Source of the DNA: Clostridiales bacterium UBA4039
GTDB lineage: Bacteria > Bacillota > Clostridia > Lachnospirales > Vallitaleaceae
Length of the DNA: 33,669 bases
NCBI GenBank assembly: GCA_002382805.1
Contig: DGAD01000020.1
Location: forward strand, 1 to 33,669
Direction: 5' to 3'
Under the pieces are notes generated by a model, which was not told the DNA's origin, did no database searches, and worked only from the letters and a program-made list of their open reading frames with translations. The position numbers were made by a program, and so were the translations under genes. Shown piece after piece: positions 18,276 to 25,876 of the stretch (position 1 is its first letter; each line of letters begins with the position of its first letter).

Positions 18276-18322
18276 CTAACCTACACTCCTTTTATGTATA
18301 TACTTTTCAATGGACTATACAT

Positions 18323-18352
18323 AGATTACCACTTGAAACCTATCCTATGCAA
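18323..18352 (-). promoter_or_regulatory. Putative sigma-A promoter of the sensory operon
   Basis: TTGCAT (18352-18347) and TAATCT (18328-18323) on the minus strand, 18-nt spacer, about 48 nt upstream of the response-regulator start codon. The match is moderate. Confidence 0.4.
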
Positions 18353-18373
18353 GTTTTTCCTCTGAAAATATTA

Positions 18374-18428
18374 ATGCTCCTTTCTTGGTATTCAAGCAGA
18401 TTCAACTTGTATACCTAAAAAGGAGCAT
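18374..18428 (-). terminator. Large stem-loop after the BMC operon
   Basis: Arms 18374-18396 and 18406-18428 pair at 20 of 23 positions around a 9-nt loop, 38 nt after the fucU stop. On the minus strand it is followed by TAATATTTTC, only a weak U-tract. The position between the BMC operon and the response-regulator promoter favours a (possibly leaky) terminator. Confidence 0.5.
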
Positions 18429-18466
18429 ATGATGCGCTTCATTCATATTTCTATAAAATGTATGCC

Positions 18467-18892
18467 CTATTTTACAACACCTTTTTTCAAAATGATGTTG
18501 GCATACAGAGCTTGTTCACCTGTCGCAACCACTGCATAGGCTTTTTTTGCTCGTTCATAAAAGGCAAAGCGTTCAACCATTTCTAATTGATGGTCCCCTT
18601 CTTTATCCTTAATAACTCGCTTATAGTCTTCCCAAATGGTTGGCTTGTAGTCATCTCCTGGTGTGACCTCCATCAATGCAACGGGTGCCTCTACATACGT
18701 ATCTAAAGGCATTAATTCAAGAATCGCCTCAAGGATTGTTGGAATGTCATGTCCATCTAAGCGAATGAGTCGCTGAGCCATGGAAGCCGCAGGAAAATTA
18801 CCATCTGAGATGACAATCTCATCGCTGTGTCCCATCTCCATAAGAACTTTTAATAATTCTGGTGATAAAATACTTGGAATCTTTTTTAACAT
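18467..18892 (-). CDS. fucU: L-fucose mutarotase
   Basis: A 141-residue cytoplasmic protein of the RbsD/FucU family, close to E. coli FucU (140 residues). It interconverts alpha- and beta-L-fucose so that FucI receives its preferred anomer. Diagnostic segments: ISPELLKVLMEMGH-like N-terminus (SPELLKVLMEMGHSDEIVI), SDGNFPAASM, LDTYVEAPVALMEV and the C-terminal FYERAKKAYAVVATGE. A longer frame to 18922 runs into pduT. The ATG at 18892 has AAGGAGGAG immediately upstream and restores the family N-terminus. It closes the BMC operon, which is strong evidence that the compartment is fed by fucose. Confidence 0.94.
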   Translation of the reverse strand: MLKKIPSILSPELLKVLMEMGHSDEIVISDGNFPAASMAQRLIRLDGHDIPTILEAILELMPLDTYVEAPVALMEVTPGDDYKPTIWEDYKRVIKDKEGDHQLEMVERFAFYERAKKAYAVVATGEQALYANIILKKGVVK

Positions 18893-18903
18893 TGTGCTCC
18901 TCC

Positions 18904-19464
18904 TTATATGAATTCTTGCCAAAGCCTTGGATCCGGTCTTGGAATAACCGAAGTCTGCAGTAGCAAGCCTTTTTCAATAACACTTTTCTTCGCCTTTTCA
19001 ATAGATGCTTCTACACTAGATAACTCGCCGGAAAATACTACATAAGCTTTTCCGCTAATCCCTTTAGCGATACGAATCTCTAATATGCTCACCGGAGTGG
19101 TCTTGACCACATCATCAGCCACTTCAAAAATCGAAGCAACTGAATAGGTTTCCATCACACCGACCGCTTCTATGCCTTCAACATCTCCACTACAATTTAG
19201 TCCTTCAAAAATAGCTGGGTGAGGATTCCCCAATATACAGTGGTCAACTAAGATAGCGGAGTGCTCATCCGATATTCCTCGTTCTATTGCCGCATTAACC
19301 GCACTTAAATCGCCTCGAATTAAAACCACATACTTTCCAGGGCATACCGGTTTTGCAAGGACAAGGTCGACATCGGCTGTCTTTAGCACGTCATCTGCTG
19401 CCTTCATTCCTGTGGCTATGGAACGATATTCTAATACTCCTAATGATTGTCTAGACTCTGTCAT
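18904..19464 (-). CDS. pduT: PduT-like BMC-T shell protein with pore cysteine
   Basis: A 186-residue tandem-BMC (BMC-T) shell protein. Two BMC repeats are visible (residues 5-90 and 98-182); both begin with the typical LGVLEYRSIATG or VGVMETYSVAS pattern. C41 in PVCPGKY sits where Salmonella PduT has the cysteine that binds a 4Fe-4S cluster at the trimer pore. It overlaps the end of pduS by 4 nt (ATGA). PduS is its known electron-transfer partner, so the pair likely moves electrons across the shell for cobalamin reduction or NAD recycling. Confidence 0.9.
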   Translation of the reverse strand: MTESRQSLGVLEYRSIATGMKAADDVLKTADVDLVLAKPVCPGKYVVLIRGDLSAVNAAIERGISDEHSAILVDHCILGNPHPAIFEGLNCSGDVEGIEAVGVMETYSVASIFEVADDVVKTTPVSILEIRIAKGISGKAYVVFSGELSSVEASIEKAKKSVIEKGLLLQTSVIPRPDPRLWQEFI

Positions 19465-20789
19465 AATTCTAACCTCTCAATACAAATGTATTCATCATTA
19501 ACTTCGTTGACTCTACCACTGATACTTGCATGAATATGGGCACTTAATCCGCCTTCTACAGCTTGTGCAATCCGCATATTCTCTTTTACATTCTGACCAA
19601 TTGTAACTAACGGTTTTGCCGCCTGTCCGATATGTTGCTGCAATGGAATCTTCACTGCACCGACTGGGATGGATTCTGGGTAAAAGGGTAAGGGTACATC
19701 ATATTTTTTGAGTCCAAGACGCATAACAAGCCGTCCTGCCGGAACTCTTCGATAATCACGATCGGGATGCATATCGGTACAATTTGTCGGCGATGGTCTT
19801 ACACCATTTTTTGCAAATTCACGCTTGACCATAATCATCATTTTTCTTGGAGATAGGTCATGGTGACAAGCATAGAGCTCACACACACCGCAATCTACAC
19901 ACCCAAGGGCTGTCTCTAACACACTACTGTTATCAATCACTCCATTAGCCATAGCGTTCATCAATTTATGCGGTTCCACATTATGTCCCATCAGATGCCT
20001 TGGGCACATATCCGTACATGCACGACACTGAGAACACGATGCCATAATACGTGTTAAATGTTTTATATTGACATCCTCCATTTGCTGAATCAGAGAATGA
20101 TTTTCTTCAAGTACAATTAATGCTTTGGTATTTTTTTTAACGACATCACGAATAGTTGTCAAGCTTCCCGTCATCGGTCCACCTATAATGATTTTATGGT
20201 TTTTATTACGTCGTTTTCCTAACGTGTCCACCATATATTCCACTGATATACCTATTGGAACATAGTACGTTCCCGGTGCATCAACCTCCCCTGTCACTGT
20301 GACAAAGGTATGGGTCACATTCTTGTCTTCAAATAGTTTCTGATATATGTTATATAATGTTTCAGTATTTGTAACCATGACATGATGTTGTATAGGAATT
20401 TCACCTTTTTTTACAACAATGCCTGTAATTTCTTCTATAAGTATTACTTCATCGCCAATCGGATAAACGTTTGGCAAGGGATAGATTTCTATGTTTGGAT
20501 AGTTTTTTGCTGCTGCATTTAAATGTTCAATCACATCAACATATTTATCCTTAATGCCAATAACTCCTTTTTTGATTGCGAGCGCTTCCATTAACTGATG
20601 CAAGCTTTTGATCAAAGGTTCGGCATATTCTTTTGCTAAATTTTTATCCACTTGTAAAAGGGGTTCACACTCTGCATTGTTAATAATTAGGGTGTCGATT
20701 GCTCCTTTTAGTTTTACATGGGTTGGAAATCCAGCTCCACCTGCACCAACAATACCGGCATCAAATATTTTTTCAATGATGTTTTCCAT
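19461..20789 (-). CDS. pduS: PduS-like RnfC-related cobalamin reductase/flavoprotein
   Basis: A 442-residue protein with the RnfC/NuoF-like organisation. A Gly-rich nucleotide/flavin motif AGIVGAGGAGFPTHVKL (11-27) and CE at 41-42 come first, then a SLBB-like region near TGEVDAPGTYYVPIG. Two 4Fe-4S motifs follow: C252/C255/C258/C262 and C297/C300/C303/C308. A C-terminal barrel-sandwich-like segment ends the protein. Salmonella PduS (about 450 residues) reduces cob(III)alamin inside the compartment for the adenosyltransferase PduO and associates with PduT. Both partners are encoded here, and translation is coupled to pduT by a 4-nt overlap. Confidence 0.92.
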   Translation of the reverse strand: MENIIEKIFDAGIVGAGGAGFPTHVKLKGAIDTLIINNAECEPLLQVDKNLAKEYAEPLIKSLHQLMEALAIKKGVIGIKDKYVDVIEHLNAAAKNYPNIEIYPLPNVYPIGDEVILIEEITGIVVKKGEIPIQHHVMVTNTETLYNIYQKLFEDKNVTHTFVTVTGEVDAPGTYYVPIGISVEYMVDTLGKRRNKNHKIIIGGPMTGSLTTIRDVVKKNTKALIVLEENHSLIQQMEDVNIKHLTRIMASCSQCRACTDMCPRHLMGHNVEPHKLMNAMANGVIDNSSVLETALGCVDCGVCELYACHHDLSPRKMMIMVKREFAKNGVRPSPTNCTDMHPDRDYRRVPAGRLVMRLGLKKYDVPLPFYPESIPVGAVKIPLQQHIGQAAKPLVTIGQNVKENMRIAQAVEGGLSAHIHASISGRVNEVNDEYICIERLEL

Positions 20790-20805
20790 AGCTGCTCACC
20801 TTTCA

Positions 20806-21075
20806 CTAGTTAAAAATATCTAGATCGTTTTCTTCATCAACAATACCTACAATTGAGGCATCCACCGGGGCTTCACTATTTGGCATACTGATTCTTGCAC
20901 TACTTCCTGTTGCAATTAATACATGTTCACCTATGCCGGCTCCAACTGTATCTACAGCAATAATTGTTTCTTTTGTATTGTTTTTCTTGATTTCACATAC
21001 TAAAAATTTATTGCCTATCAACCGCTCATGCTTGCGCGTTGAGACGATTCGACCAATCACTTTTCCAATAATCAT
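20806..21075 (-). CDS. pduN: BMC-P pentameric vertex protein (EutN/CcmL/PduN)
   Basis: An 89-residue EutN/CcmL-family protein that caps shell vertices. It starts IIGKVIGRIVSTRKHERLIGN and contains the typical AVDTVGAGIGEHVLIATGSSAR. The frame extends upstream to 21153, but that extension covers an inverted repeat and lacks a ribosome site. The ATG at 21075 has GGAG 8 nt upstream and gives the standard family length. It is the only vertex protein seen in the window. Confidence 0.93.
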   Translation of the reverse strand: MIIGKVIGRIVSTRKHERLIGNKFLVCEIKKNNTKETIIAVDTVGAGIGEHVLIATGSSARISMPNSEAPVDASIVGIVDEENDLDIFN

Positions 21076-21111
21076 GATAATTCTCCATTCTATCGCATTC
21101 ACTAGGTACGC

Positions 21112-21147
21112 CAATTGTTGGATACAACATGCTATATCCAACAATTG
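21112..21147 (-). other. Perfect stem-loop between pduL and pduN
   Basis: CAATTGTTGGATA (21112-21124) and TATCCAACAATTG (21135-21147) are a perfect 13-bp inverted repeat around a 10-nt loop, 10 nt after the pduL stop. No T-run follows on the coding strand, so mRNA processing or protection is more likely than termination. Confidence 0.65.
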
Positions 21148-21156
21148 CCGCAATCG

Positions 21157-21831
21157 CTAATGAACGATGGTCACTTGATCACTTTGTTGAATACCAAATG
21201 CATTGGCTTCATCTGTATCAATATGCATTTCAAGTCGATATGTGTCATGAACACGTACTAAGACATTGCTTAAGATGCCTTTTCGCGTTCCATCTTGTGT
21301 CTTGACGGATACAATTTGTTTATCTTTGACACCTAGGCGCTTTGCATCTTCCGGCGTCATATGAATATGACGCTGTGCAACGATACACCCTTGTTCTAAG
21401 CGAACAGCTCCTGCCGGACCGACAATGGTAATGGGCATAGACCCTTCAATATCACCGCTTTCGCGAATAGGAGCATTGAGCCCAAGTTGTCTAGCATCTG
21501 TTTTTGAAACTTCAACTTGTGTCGCACTACGTTCTGGTCCTAGAATTCTTACATTCTCAATTACCCGCAAATTCATTCCTACAATTGTCACACGTTCTTC
21601 TGCAGCAAATTGTCCACCCATCAGCTCTTTTTTTACATGTAGCTGATGGCCCTTTCCAAAGAGGATGTCCAAATGTTCACGTGTCACATGTAGATGTCTA
21701 GCTGATACACCTACTGGAACAGTCAATGCAGGTTGAGATTGTTTGAGTACGTTTGCAGTTGTTTTTTGCTTGATTTGCTGCATAACAGCTTCTTTAACAA
21801 GCGCTTCTAATGCATTCGTTGTTACTGCCAT
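21157..21831 (-). CDS. pduL: PduL phosphate propanoyltransferase
   Basis: A 224-residue PduL-type phosphotransacylase converting propionyl-CoA and phosphate to propionyl-phosphate, which regenerates CoA inside the compartment. The two zinc-site motifs are SARHLHVT (H46, H48) and QRHIHMTPED (H155, H157). Residues 6-22 (ALEALVKEAVMQQIKQK) form an amphipathic helix typical of an encapsulation peptide, joined by a linker to the catalytic core at about residue 35. Slightly longer than Salmonella PduL (210). No propionate kinase (PduW) was found in this window, so the last step must use a kinase encoded elsewhere. Confidence 0.94.
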   Translation of the reverse strand: MAVTTNALEALVKEAVMQQIKQKTTANVLKQSQPALTVPVGVSARHLHVTREHLDILFGKGHQLHVKKELMGGQFAAEERVTIVGMNLRVIENVRILGPERSATQVEVSKTDARQLGLNAPIRESGDIEGSMPITIVGPAGAVRLEQGCIVAQRHIHMTPEDAKRLGVKDKQIVSVKTQDGTRKGILSNVLVRVHDTYRLEMHIDTDEANAFGIQQSDQVTIVH

Positions 21832-21857
21832 ATTAATCTCAACCTTTCAGACTTTGC

Positions 21858-22238
21858 TTATAATTTAGGTAAAATTTTTGTTACATCTGTATGAGGGCGA
21901 GGAATAACATGTGTCGCTACAACTTCACCTAAACGAGAAGCTACAGAAGCTCCTGCTTCAACGGCTGCTTTTACTGCTCCAACGTCACCGCTTACTAATA
22001 CTGTCACTAAACCGGATCCGATTTTTTCTGTTCCTACAAGTTCAACGTTCGCTGCTTTTAACATAGCATCTGCCGCTTCAGTTACTGCTACCAAACCTCT
22101 TGTCTCGATCATTCCTAATGCCTTTTGTACCATGATTTTTTCCTCCTTGGATTCATTTGTTTTATTGGTTGTCGATTTTGCGGCTGTCTTTGCCGCCGTC
22201 GTTTTTTCTGTTGTTTTTGCTGCTGCTTTTACTGCCAT
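21858..22238 (-). CDS. BMC-H shell protein (PduA/PduJ type) with lysine-rich N-terminal tail
   Basis: A 126-residue frame. Residues 36-126 are a canonical PduA/PduJ-like hexameric shell protein, with pore segment [10 protein letters not shown] and end [16 protein letters not shown]. Residues 1-35 are an Ala/Thr/Lys-rich tail with eight lysines. Two starts are credible. The ATG at 22238 follows AAAGGTGG and leaves a compact 28-nt gap to the upstream gene. An internal ATG at 22133 follows a perfect AAGGAGG 8 nt upstream and yields the normal 91-residue protein. Both forms may be made. It is a close paralogue of the shell gene at 22576-22851. Confidence 0.88.
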   Translation of the reverse strand: MAVKAAAKTTEKTTAAKTAAKSTTNKTNESKEEKIMVQKALGMIETRGLVAVTEAADAMLKAANVELVGTEKIGSGLVTVLVSGDVGAVKAAVEAGASVASRLGEVVATHVIPRPHTDVTKILPKL

Positions 22239-22266
22239 GATAGACCACCTTTGCTAAAGTCAACGC

Positions 22267-22563
22267 TTACTTTGAAAATGCATACTTTGACGCACTCTCC
22301 TTAATAATCTTCATCACTTCATCGTGGGGATTATTAATAAAGGCTGTTGCGACTGTTTTTGTAATCCCGTTTGCAATTGTCTCTCCATGAGCGATAGCGG
22401 CATGTACAGAGGATATGTCCCCCTGTACAACAATGCTCACTAAGCGTCCACCGAGCTTTTTTTCCCACGTTAGTACCGTGACATCTGCGGCTTTTACCAT
22501 TGCATCAATGGCTTCATAAGCTGCAACCATACCACTGACCTCAATAATTCCCAGTGCGTTCAT
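22267..22563 (-). CDS. BMC-H shell protein with divergent pore loop
   Basis: A 98-residue single-BMC-domain protein (LGIIEVSGMVAAYEAIDAMVKAA...). The fold is complete, but the segment at the hexamer pore reads EKKLGGRLVS instead of the EKIGSGLVT of PduA-like proteins. This places a basic residue near the pore and suggests a different permeability. The C-terminus after NNPHDEVMKII is a short Ser/Lys extension. Spacing to the preceding shell gene is 12 nt, so it is part of a four-gene shell cluster. Assignment as BMC-H is firm; a specific Pdu letter is not justified. Confidence 0.9.
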   Translation of the reverse strand: MNALGIIEVSGMVAAYEAIDAMVKAADVTVLTWEKKLGGRLVSIVVQGDISSVHAAIAHGETIANGITKTVATAFINNPHDEVMKIIKESASKYAFSK

Positions 22564-22575
22564 GCATTCACCTAC

Positions 22576-22851
22576 TTATTTTAATGATGGAAGAATTTTT
22601 TCCACATCAAGATGTGGACGAGGAATAACGTGTACTGCTACAAGTTCTCCTAGGTTAGCTGCTGCATTTGCACCAACTTCAGTTGCTGCCTTAACAGCTC
22701 CTACATCTCCACGAACCATAACTGTTACAAGACCTGATCCGATTTTTTCTGTTCCGATTAATGTAACGTCTGCTGCCTTTACCATTGCATCTGCTGCCTC
22801 AACTGATGCTACTAAACCTCTAGTTTCTACCATTCCTAACGCTTCTTGCAT
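22576..22851 (-). CDS. BMC-H shell protein, PduA/PduJ type
   Basis: A 91-residue canonical hexameric shell protein, closely resembling PduA/PduJ throughout: [20 protein letters not shown], pore [21 protein letters not shown], and end [14 protein letters not shown]. It should form the flat shell facets and the small pore for propanediol or other small metabolites. GGAGG lies 8 nt before the ATG. The gene at 21858-22238 is a paralogue with an N-terminal tail. Confidence 0.94.
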   Translation of the reverse strand: MQEALGMVETRGLVASVEAADAMVKAADVTLIGTEKIGSGLVTVMVRGDVGAVKAATEVGANAAANLGELVAVHVIPRPHLDVEKILPSLK

Positions 22852-22890
22852 AATATAATCCTCCTATAAATTATCATCATTATTGTGTGT

Positions 22891-23196
22891 TTATATACAG
22901 CTAATCTTCAAAAACTTTTCCATGCCTTCCGATGGATTAGCTATCACGTACTTTGCGTGAACACCGGATATCTCTTCTGCTGCTCGTGCTGCTGCTTCAA
23001 CCCCTGCTTCAACATCTGCAACCGCCCCACGTATCTTAATCATAATCAATAGTGGTACCGGAAGCTCGTCTGCATTGGGTGGCTTATTTCTATCAAAAGC
23101 TTCAATAATGACATCGCCCGCTTTGCACGCGGCATCGGCTGCATAATATGCAGTTGCCATACCAAAGACTTCGATCAAACCAACGGCTTTCTTCAT
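22891..23196 (-). CDS. BMC-H shell protein with insertion in the pore region
   Basis: A 101-residue single-BMC-domain protein (AVGLIEVFGMATAYYAADAACKAGD...). Between the second strand and the pore it has an insertion: the PduA-like EKIGSG is replaced by FDRNKPPNADELPVPLLIM. The pore should therefore be lined by different, partly acidic and proline-rich residues. Pairs of small residues in the EAAARAAEEI helix are typical. It ends in SCI, an exposed Cys near the C-terminus. First of the four consecutive BMC-H genes. The family is clear; its functional subtype is not. Confidence 0.9.
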   Translation of the reverse strand: MKKAVGLIEVFGMATAYYAADAACKAGDVIIEAFDRNKPPNADELPVPLLIMIKIRGAVADVEAGVEAAARAAEEISGVHAKYVIANPSEGMEKFLKISCI

Positions 23197-23218
23197 AATA
23201 TAACCTCATTACCTATTT

Positions 23219-24418
23219 TTATTTATTGACGAAAGCTACTTTTATTCCTTCGAGGCGCATATTTACATGCATTGCTTCATTTAATTCGTCTAAAGCAAAA
23301 TCATGTGTTACGAGCTCTTCAATTGGAAGTCCTATGCCTTTTGCACGTCGTATAAAATCTAATGTTGTCGCATAGTCTGCAAATGTGTATACCCATGAAC
23401 CAACAAGGGTAATCTCTTTTTGACATAAGTCAAAGTGTGGATTAATGGTTGCATCACCATTGTCAACGAAAAATCCAACTTCACATAATCCGCCGCCACG
23501 ACGAATCATTTTGTAAATGGAACTTGCGGCACTTGGAACTCCTGTACATTGGAATGCAAAATCCACGCCGCCACCGGAAATTTTATGAATTCCCGCAAGC
23601 ATATCATCAAATTTTCCAAAATCTTTGAAGTTAAATGTATATTTTGCTCCAAGACGTTGTGCCATTTTTAGACGTTGGTTATCCCCATCAACAGCCAAGA
23701 TGTTTTCAATTCCCATCGTACGAAGTACAGATAGAAGCATAAGACCGATTGGTCCACACCCTTGAACAAGTACCATACTGTTGAACTTTAGTAATCCTGT
23801 TGTCTTTGCACGTTCAACTGCATGTACTGTTACAGCTGCCGGTTCAATCAACAAACGCTCTTTTAAACTCATGTCATTGACACGGAAAATAGATGAGTTC
23901 TTACGAAGGACGATGTATTCTCCAAACCATCCGTTAAATCGGTATTCATCATCCGGAAGCAGTCCATATACATCCATGTGATCACTTAGGTTGGCTTTTT
24001 CAGGATGCATTTTTGAAAATGTGTCTTCTTCGGTAATTGTAACACTAGTTACAATTTTATCGCCAAGCTTTAAAGGTTGTCCCATAATGTCTGTTTTGAC
24101 GTTTTTACCTAGCTTAACAATTGTTCCTGTACCTTCATGCCCTAGCACAACCGGAATAAGACCAAAGGGATCGTTTTTGTACTCATGTACATCGGTGCCA
24201 CATACACCACACCCTTCCACTTTAACCAAGACTTCATCATCATTGATCTGTGGAATTTGAAATTCTTTGATTTCTAATTTTTGCTTTTCTGTCAACACCG
24301 CTACTTTTGCCATTGTTGGCACTTGTCCTGGTGCACTATTTTGTGTCTTTGAATCTTCACCAAGTGATTCCATCACTTTTGACACAATTGTTTGTATGTC
24401 GATTTGATTGATATCCAT
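23219..24418 (-). CDS. Zinc-type (MDR) alcohol dehydrogenase with N-terminal encapsulation-like peptide
   Basis: A 399-residue medium-chain dehydrogenase. Residues 6-20 (IDIQTIVSKVMESLG) closely resemble the PduP targeting helix and are followed by a 15-residue linker; the enzyme core starts at about residue 37. Catalytic zinc ligands are C73 (GCGVCGTDVHEY), H94 and E95 (LGHEGTG). The four-Cys structural zinc loop of many MDR enzymes is absent. The Rossmann motif QGCGPIGLMLLS followed by an Asp (AVDGDN) favours NAD over NADP. It probably reduces lactaldehyde to propanediol and/or propionaldehyde to propanol, recycling NADH inside the shell. Salmonella pdu uses an iron-type enzyme (PduQ) instead. 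Confidence 0.9.
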   Translation of the reverse strand: MDINQIDIQTIVSKVMESLGEDSKTQNSAPGQVPTMAKVAVLTEKQKLEIKEFQIPQINDDEVLVKVEGCGVCGTDVHEYKNDPFGLIPVVLGHEGTGTIVKLGKNVKTDIMGQPLKLGDKIVTSVTITEEDTFSKMHPEKANLSDHMDVYGLLPDDEYRFNGWFGEYIVLRKNSSIFRVNDMSLKERLLIEPAAVTVHAVERAKTTGLLKFNSMVLVQGCGPIGLMLLSVLRTMGIENILAVDGDNQRLKMAQRLGAKYTFNFKDFGKFDDMLAGIHKISGGGVDFAFQCTGVPSAASSIYKMIRRGGGLCEVGFFVDNGDATINPHFDLCQKEITLVGSWVYTFADYATTLDFIRRAKGIGLPIEELVTHDFALDELNEAMHVNMRLEGIKVAFVNK

Positions 24419-24430
24419 GTTTACCTCCTT

Positions 24431-25876
24431 TTATCGTATGTATAAGAATTCCGACATGACGCATCGTCGAGATTTTGTAAATGAATTGGCATTGGTTAAC
24501 CCTTCGCCTGTTTTACTTGCTATGGTAAAGGTTGTAAAACCTTCCCCGCCAAATCCGATACCTGCATAGGATGGTGCATTTTTTACGAAGATTGCTGTAT
24601 CAATGGCTCGGGCAAATTTTGTTAGGTTTTCAATATTCATAGAATGCATATGTGCTGAGTGGCGATTACCACCTTCAAGTTCCACACTCACTGCAATCCC
24701 TTCATCCACATCGGCTACACGTACGATTCCAAGAATTGGCATCATCAGTTCTTCGTAGATAAGTGGGTGATCTTTGGTTCCTTCAAAAATAATACATCGA
24801 ATGCTCTCATCCGCTTTAATGTTAATTGCTTCAAGTATTTTATGGGCATCACGTCCGACCCATTTACGGTTAATTCCTAACTTACCTTTGTTTTCAACTA
24901 AGACTTCTTTGGCTAGTTTGTCTGCAAGTTCTTTGGATAAGTAATAACAATCATTGTTCTTAATCATTTCATCAATAAGCTTATCTGCGACTTGATCAAC
25001 AACAACTACTTCTTTTTCCGCGATACATGGAAGGTTGTTATCAAAGGTTGCACCGTTAATGATATCTTCGGCTGCTTTAACAATGTTAGCCGTCTCATCA
25101 ACAAGTACTGGCGGATTCCCTGCTCCGGCTGCAATACCTCGTTTGCCTGAGCTTAAGATTGCTTTAACAACTCCCGGACCACCTGTAGCCACAAGTAACG
25201 GTGTATCCGGATGCTTAAACATGATGTTCCCGCTGTCTAATGTAGGTTTCTTGACCGATACTGCCAAGTTTTCAAAAGCTCCACATTCAACCGCAGCTTC
25301 GTTTACCAATTGTACTGCATAGTTTGATGTGTTTGCTGCATTAGGATGTGGGTTAAAGACAACCGTATTACCTGAGGCAATCATCCCTATGGAATTACAT
25401 AGGATGGTTTCACTTGGGTTGGTTGATGGTGTTACTGCACCAACGACACCCCATGTTCCTCGCTCAATTAATGTTAATCCTTGGTCTCCTGTAAAGACTT
25501 CCGGCGCAATACATTCTGTTCCCGGCGTTTTATCCGCCACCAATTGGTGCTTTAATACTTTATGTCCTACACGTCCCATGCCGGTCTCTGCAACACCCAT
25601 TTGTGCCAAGGTATCTGCATTTTCATGAATTTTTTCACGAATCCTTGTGATGATTTGCTCTCTGAATTCATTGGGCATCATACGTAATTTACGTTGTGCT
25701 TCTTTGGCCGCTGCAATGGCATCTTCCATATTTTCAAATACACCTTTTCCAACATTAACGATGGGTAAGGCCACTGAAGATCCACGGTGTGCAGGTGCCG
25801 TTTGAACATTGCTTGTTGTTCCTGCAATTTCACTCATGACTTTTGCCACAATTGACTGTAAGTCTTGTTCATTCAT
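24431..25876 (-). CDS. pduP: PduP CoA-acylating propionaldehyde dehydrogenase
   Basis: A 481-residue aldehyde dehydrogenase-superfamily enzyme that oxidises propionaldehyde to propionyl-CoA with NAD+. Residues 3-18 (EQDLQSIVAKVMSEIA) form the classic PduP encapsulation helix, followed by a short linker. The catalytic Cys is C284 in FDNNLPCIAEKEV. Other family markers are VTPSTNPSETILCN and the Gly-rich TGGPGVV. Its start overlaps the pduO stop by 4 nt (ATGA). Confidence 0.95.
   Translation of the reverse strand: MNEQDLQSIVAKVMSEIAGTTSNVQTAPAHRGSSVALPIVNVGKGVFENMEDAIAAAKEAQRKLRMMPNEFREQIITRIREKIHENADTLAQMGVAETGMGRVGHKVLKHQLVADKTPGTECIAPEVFTGDQGLTLIERGTWGVVGAVTPSTNPSETILCNSIGMIASGNTVVFNPHPNAANTSNYAVQLVNEAAVECGAFENLAVSVKKPTLDSGNIMFKHPDTPLLVATGGPGVVKAILSSGKRGIAAGAGNPPVLVDETANIVKAAEDIINGATFDNNLPCIAEKEVVVVDQVADKLIDEMIKNNDCYYLSKELADKLAKEVLVENKGKLGINRKWVGRDAHKILEAINIKADESIRCIIFEGTKDHPLIYEELMMPILGIVRVADVDEGIAVSVELEGGNRHSAHMHSMNIENLTKFARAIDTAIFVKNAPSYAGIGFGGEGFTTFTIASKTGEGLTNANSFTKSRRCVMSEFLYIR

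Noticed and set aside
21076..21153. N-terminal extension of the vertex-protein frame
   Set aside because: No ribosome site, covers the inverted repeat and gives a protein longer than the EutN/CcmL family; the ATG at 21075 fits better.
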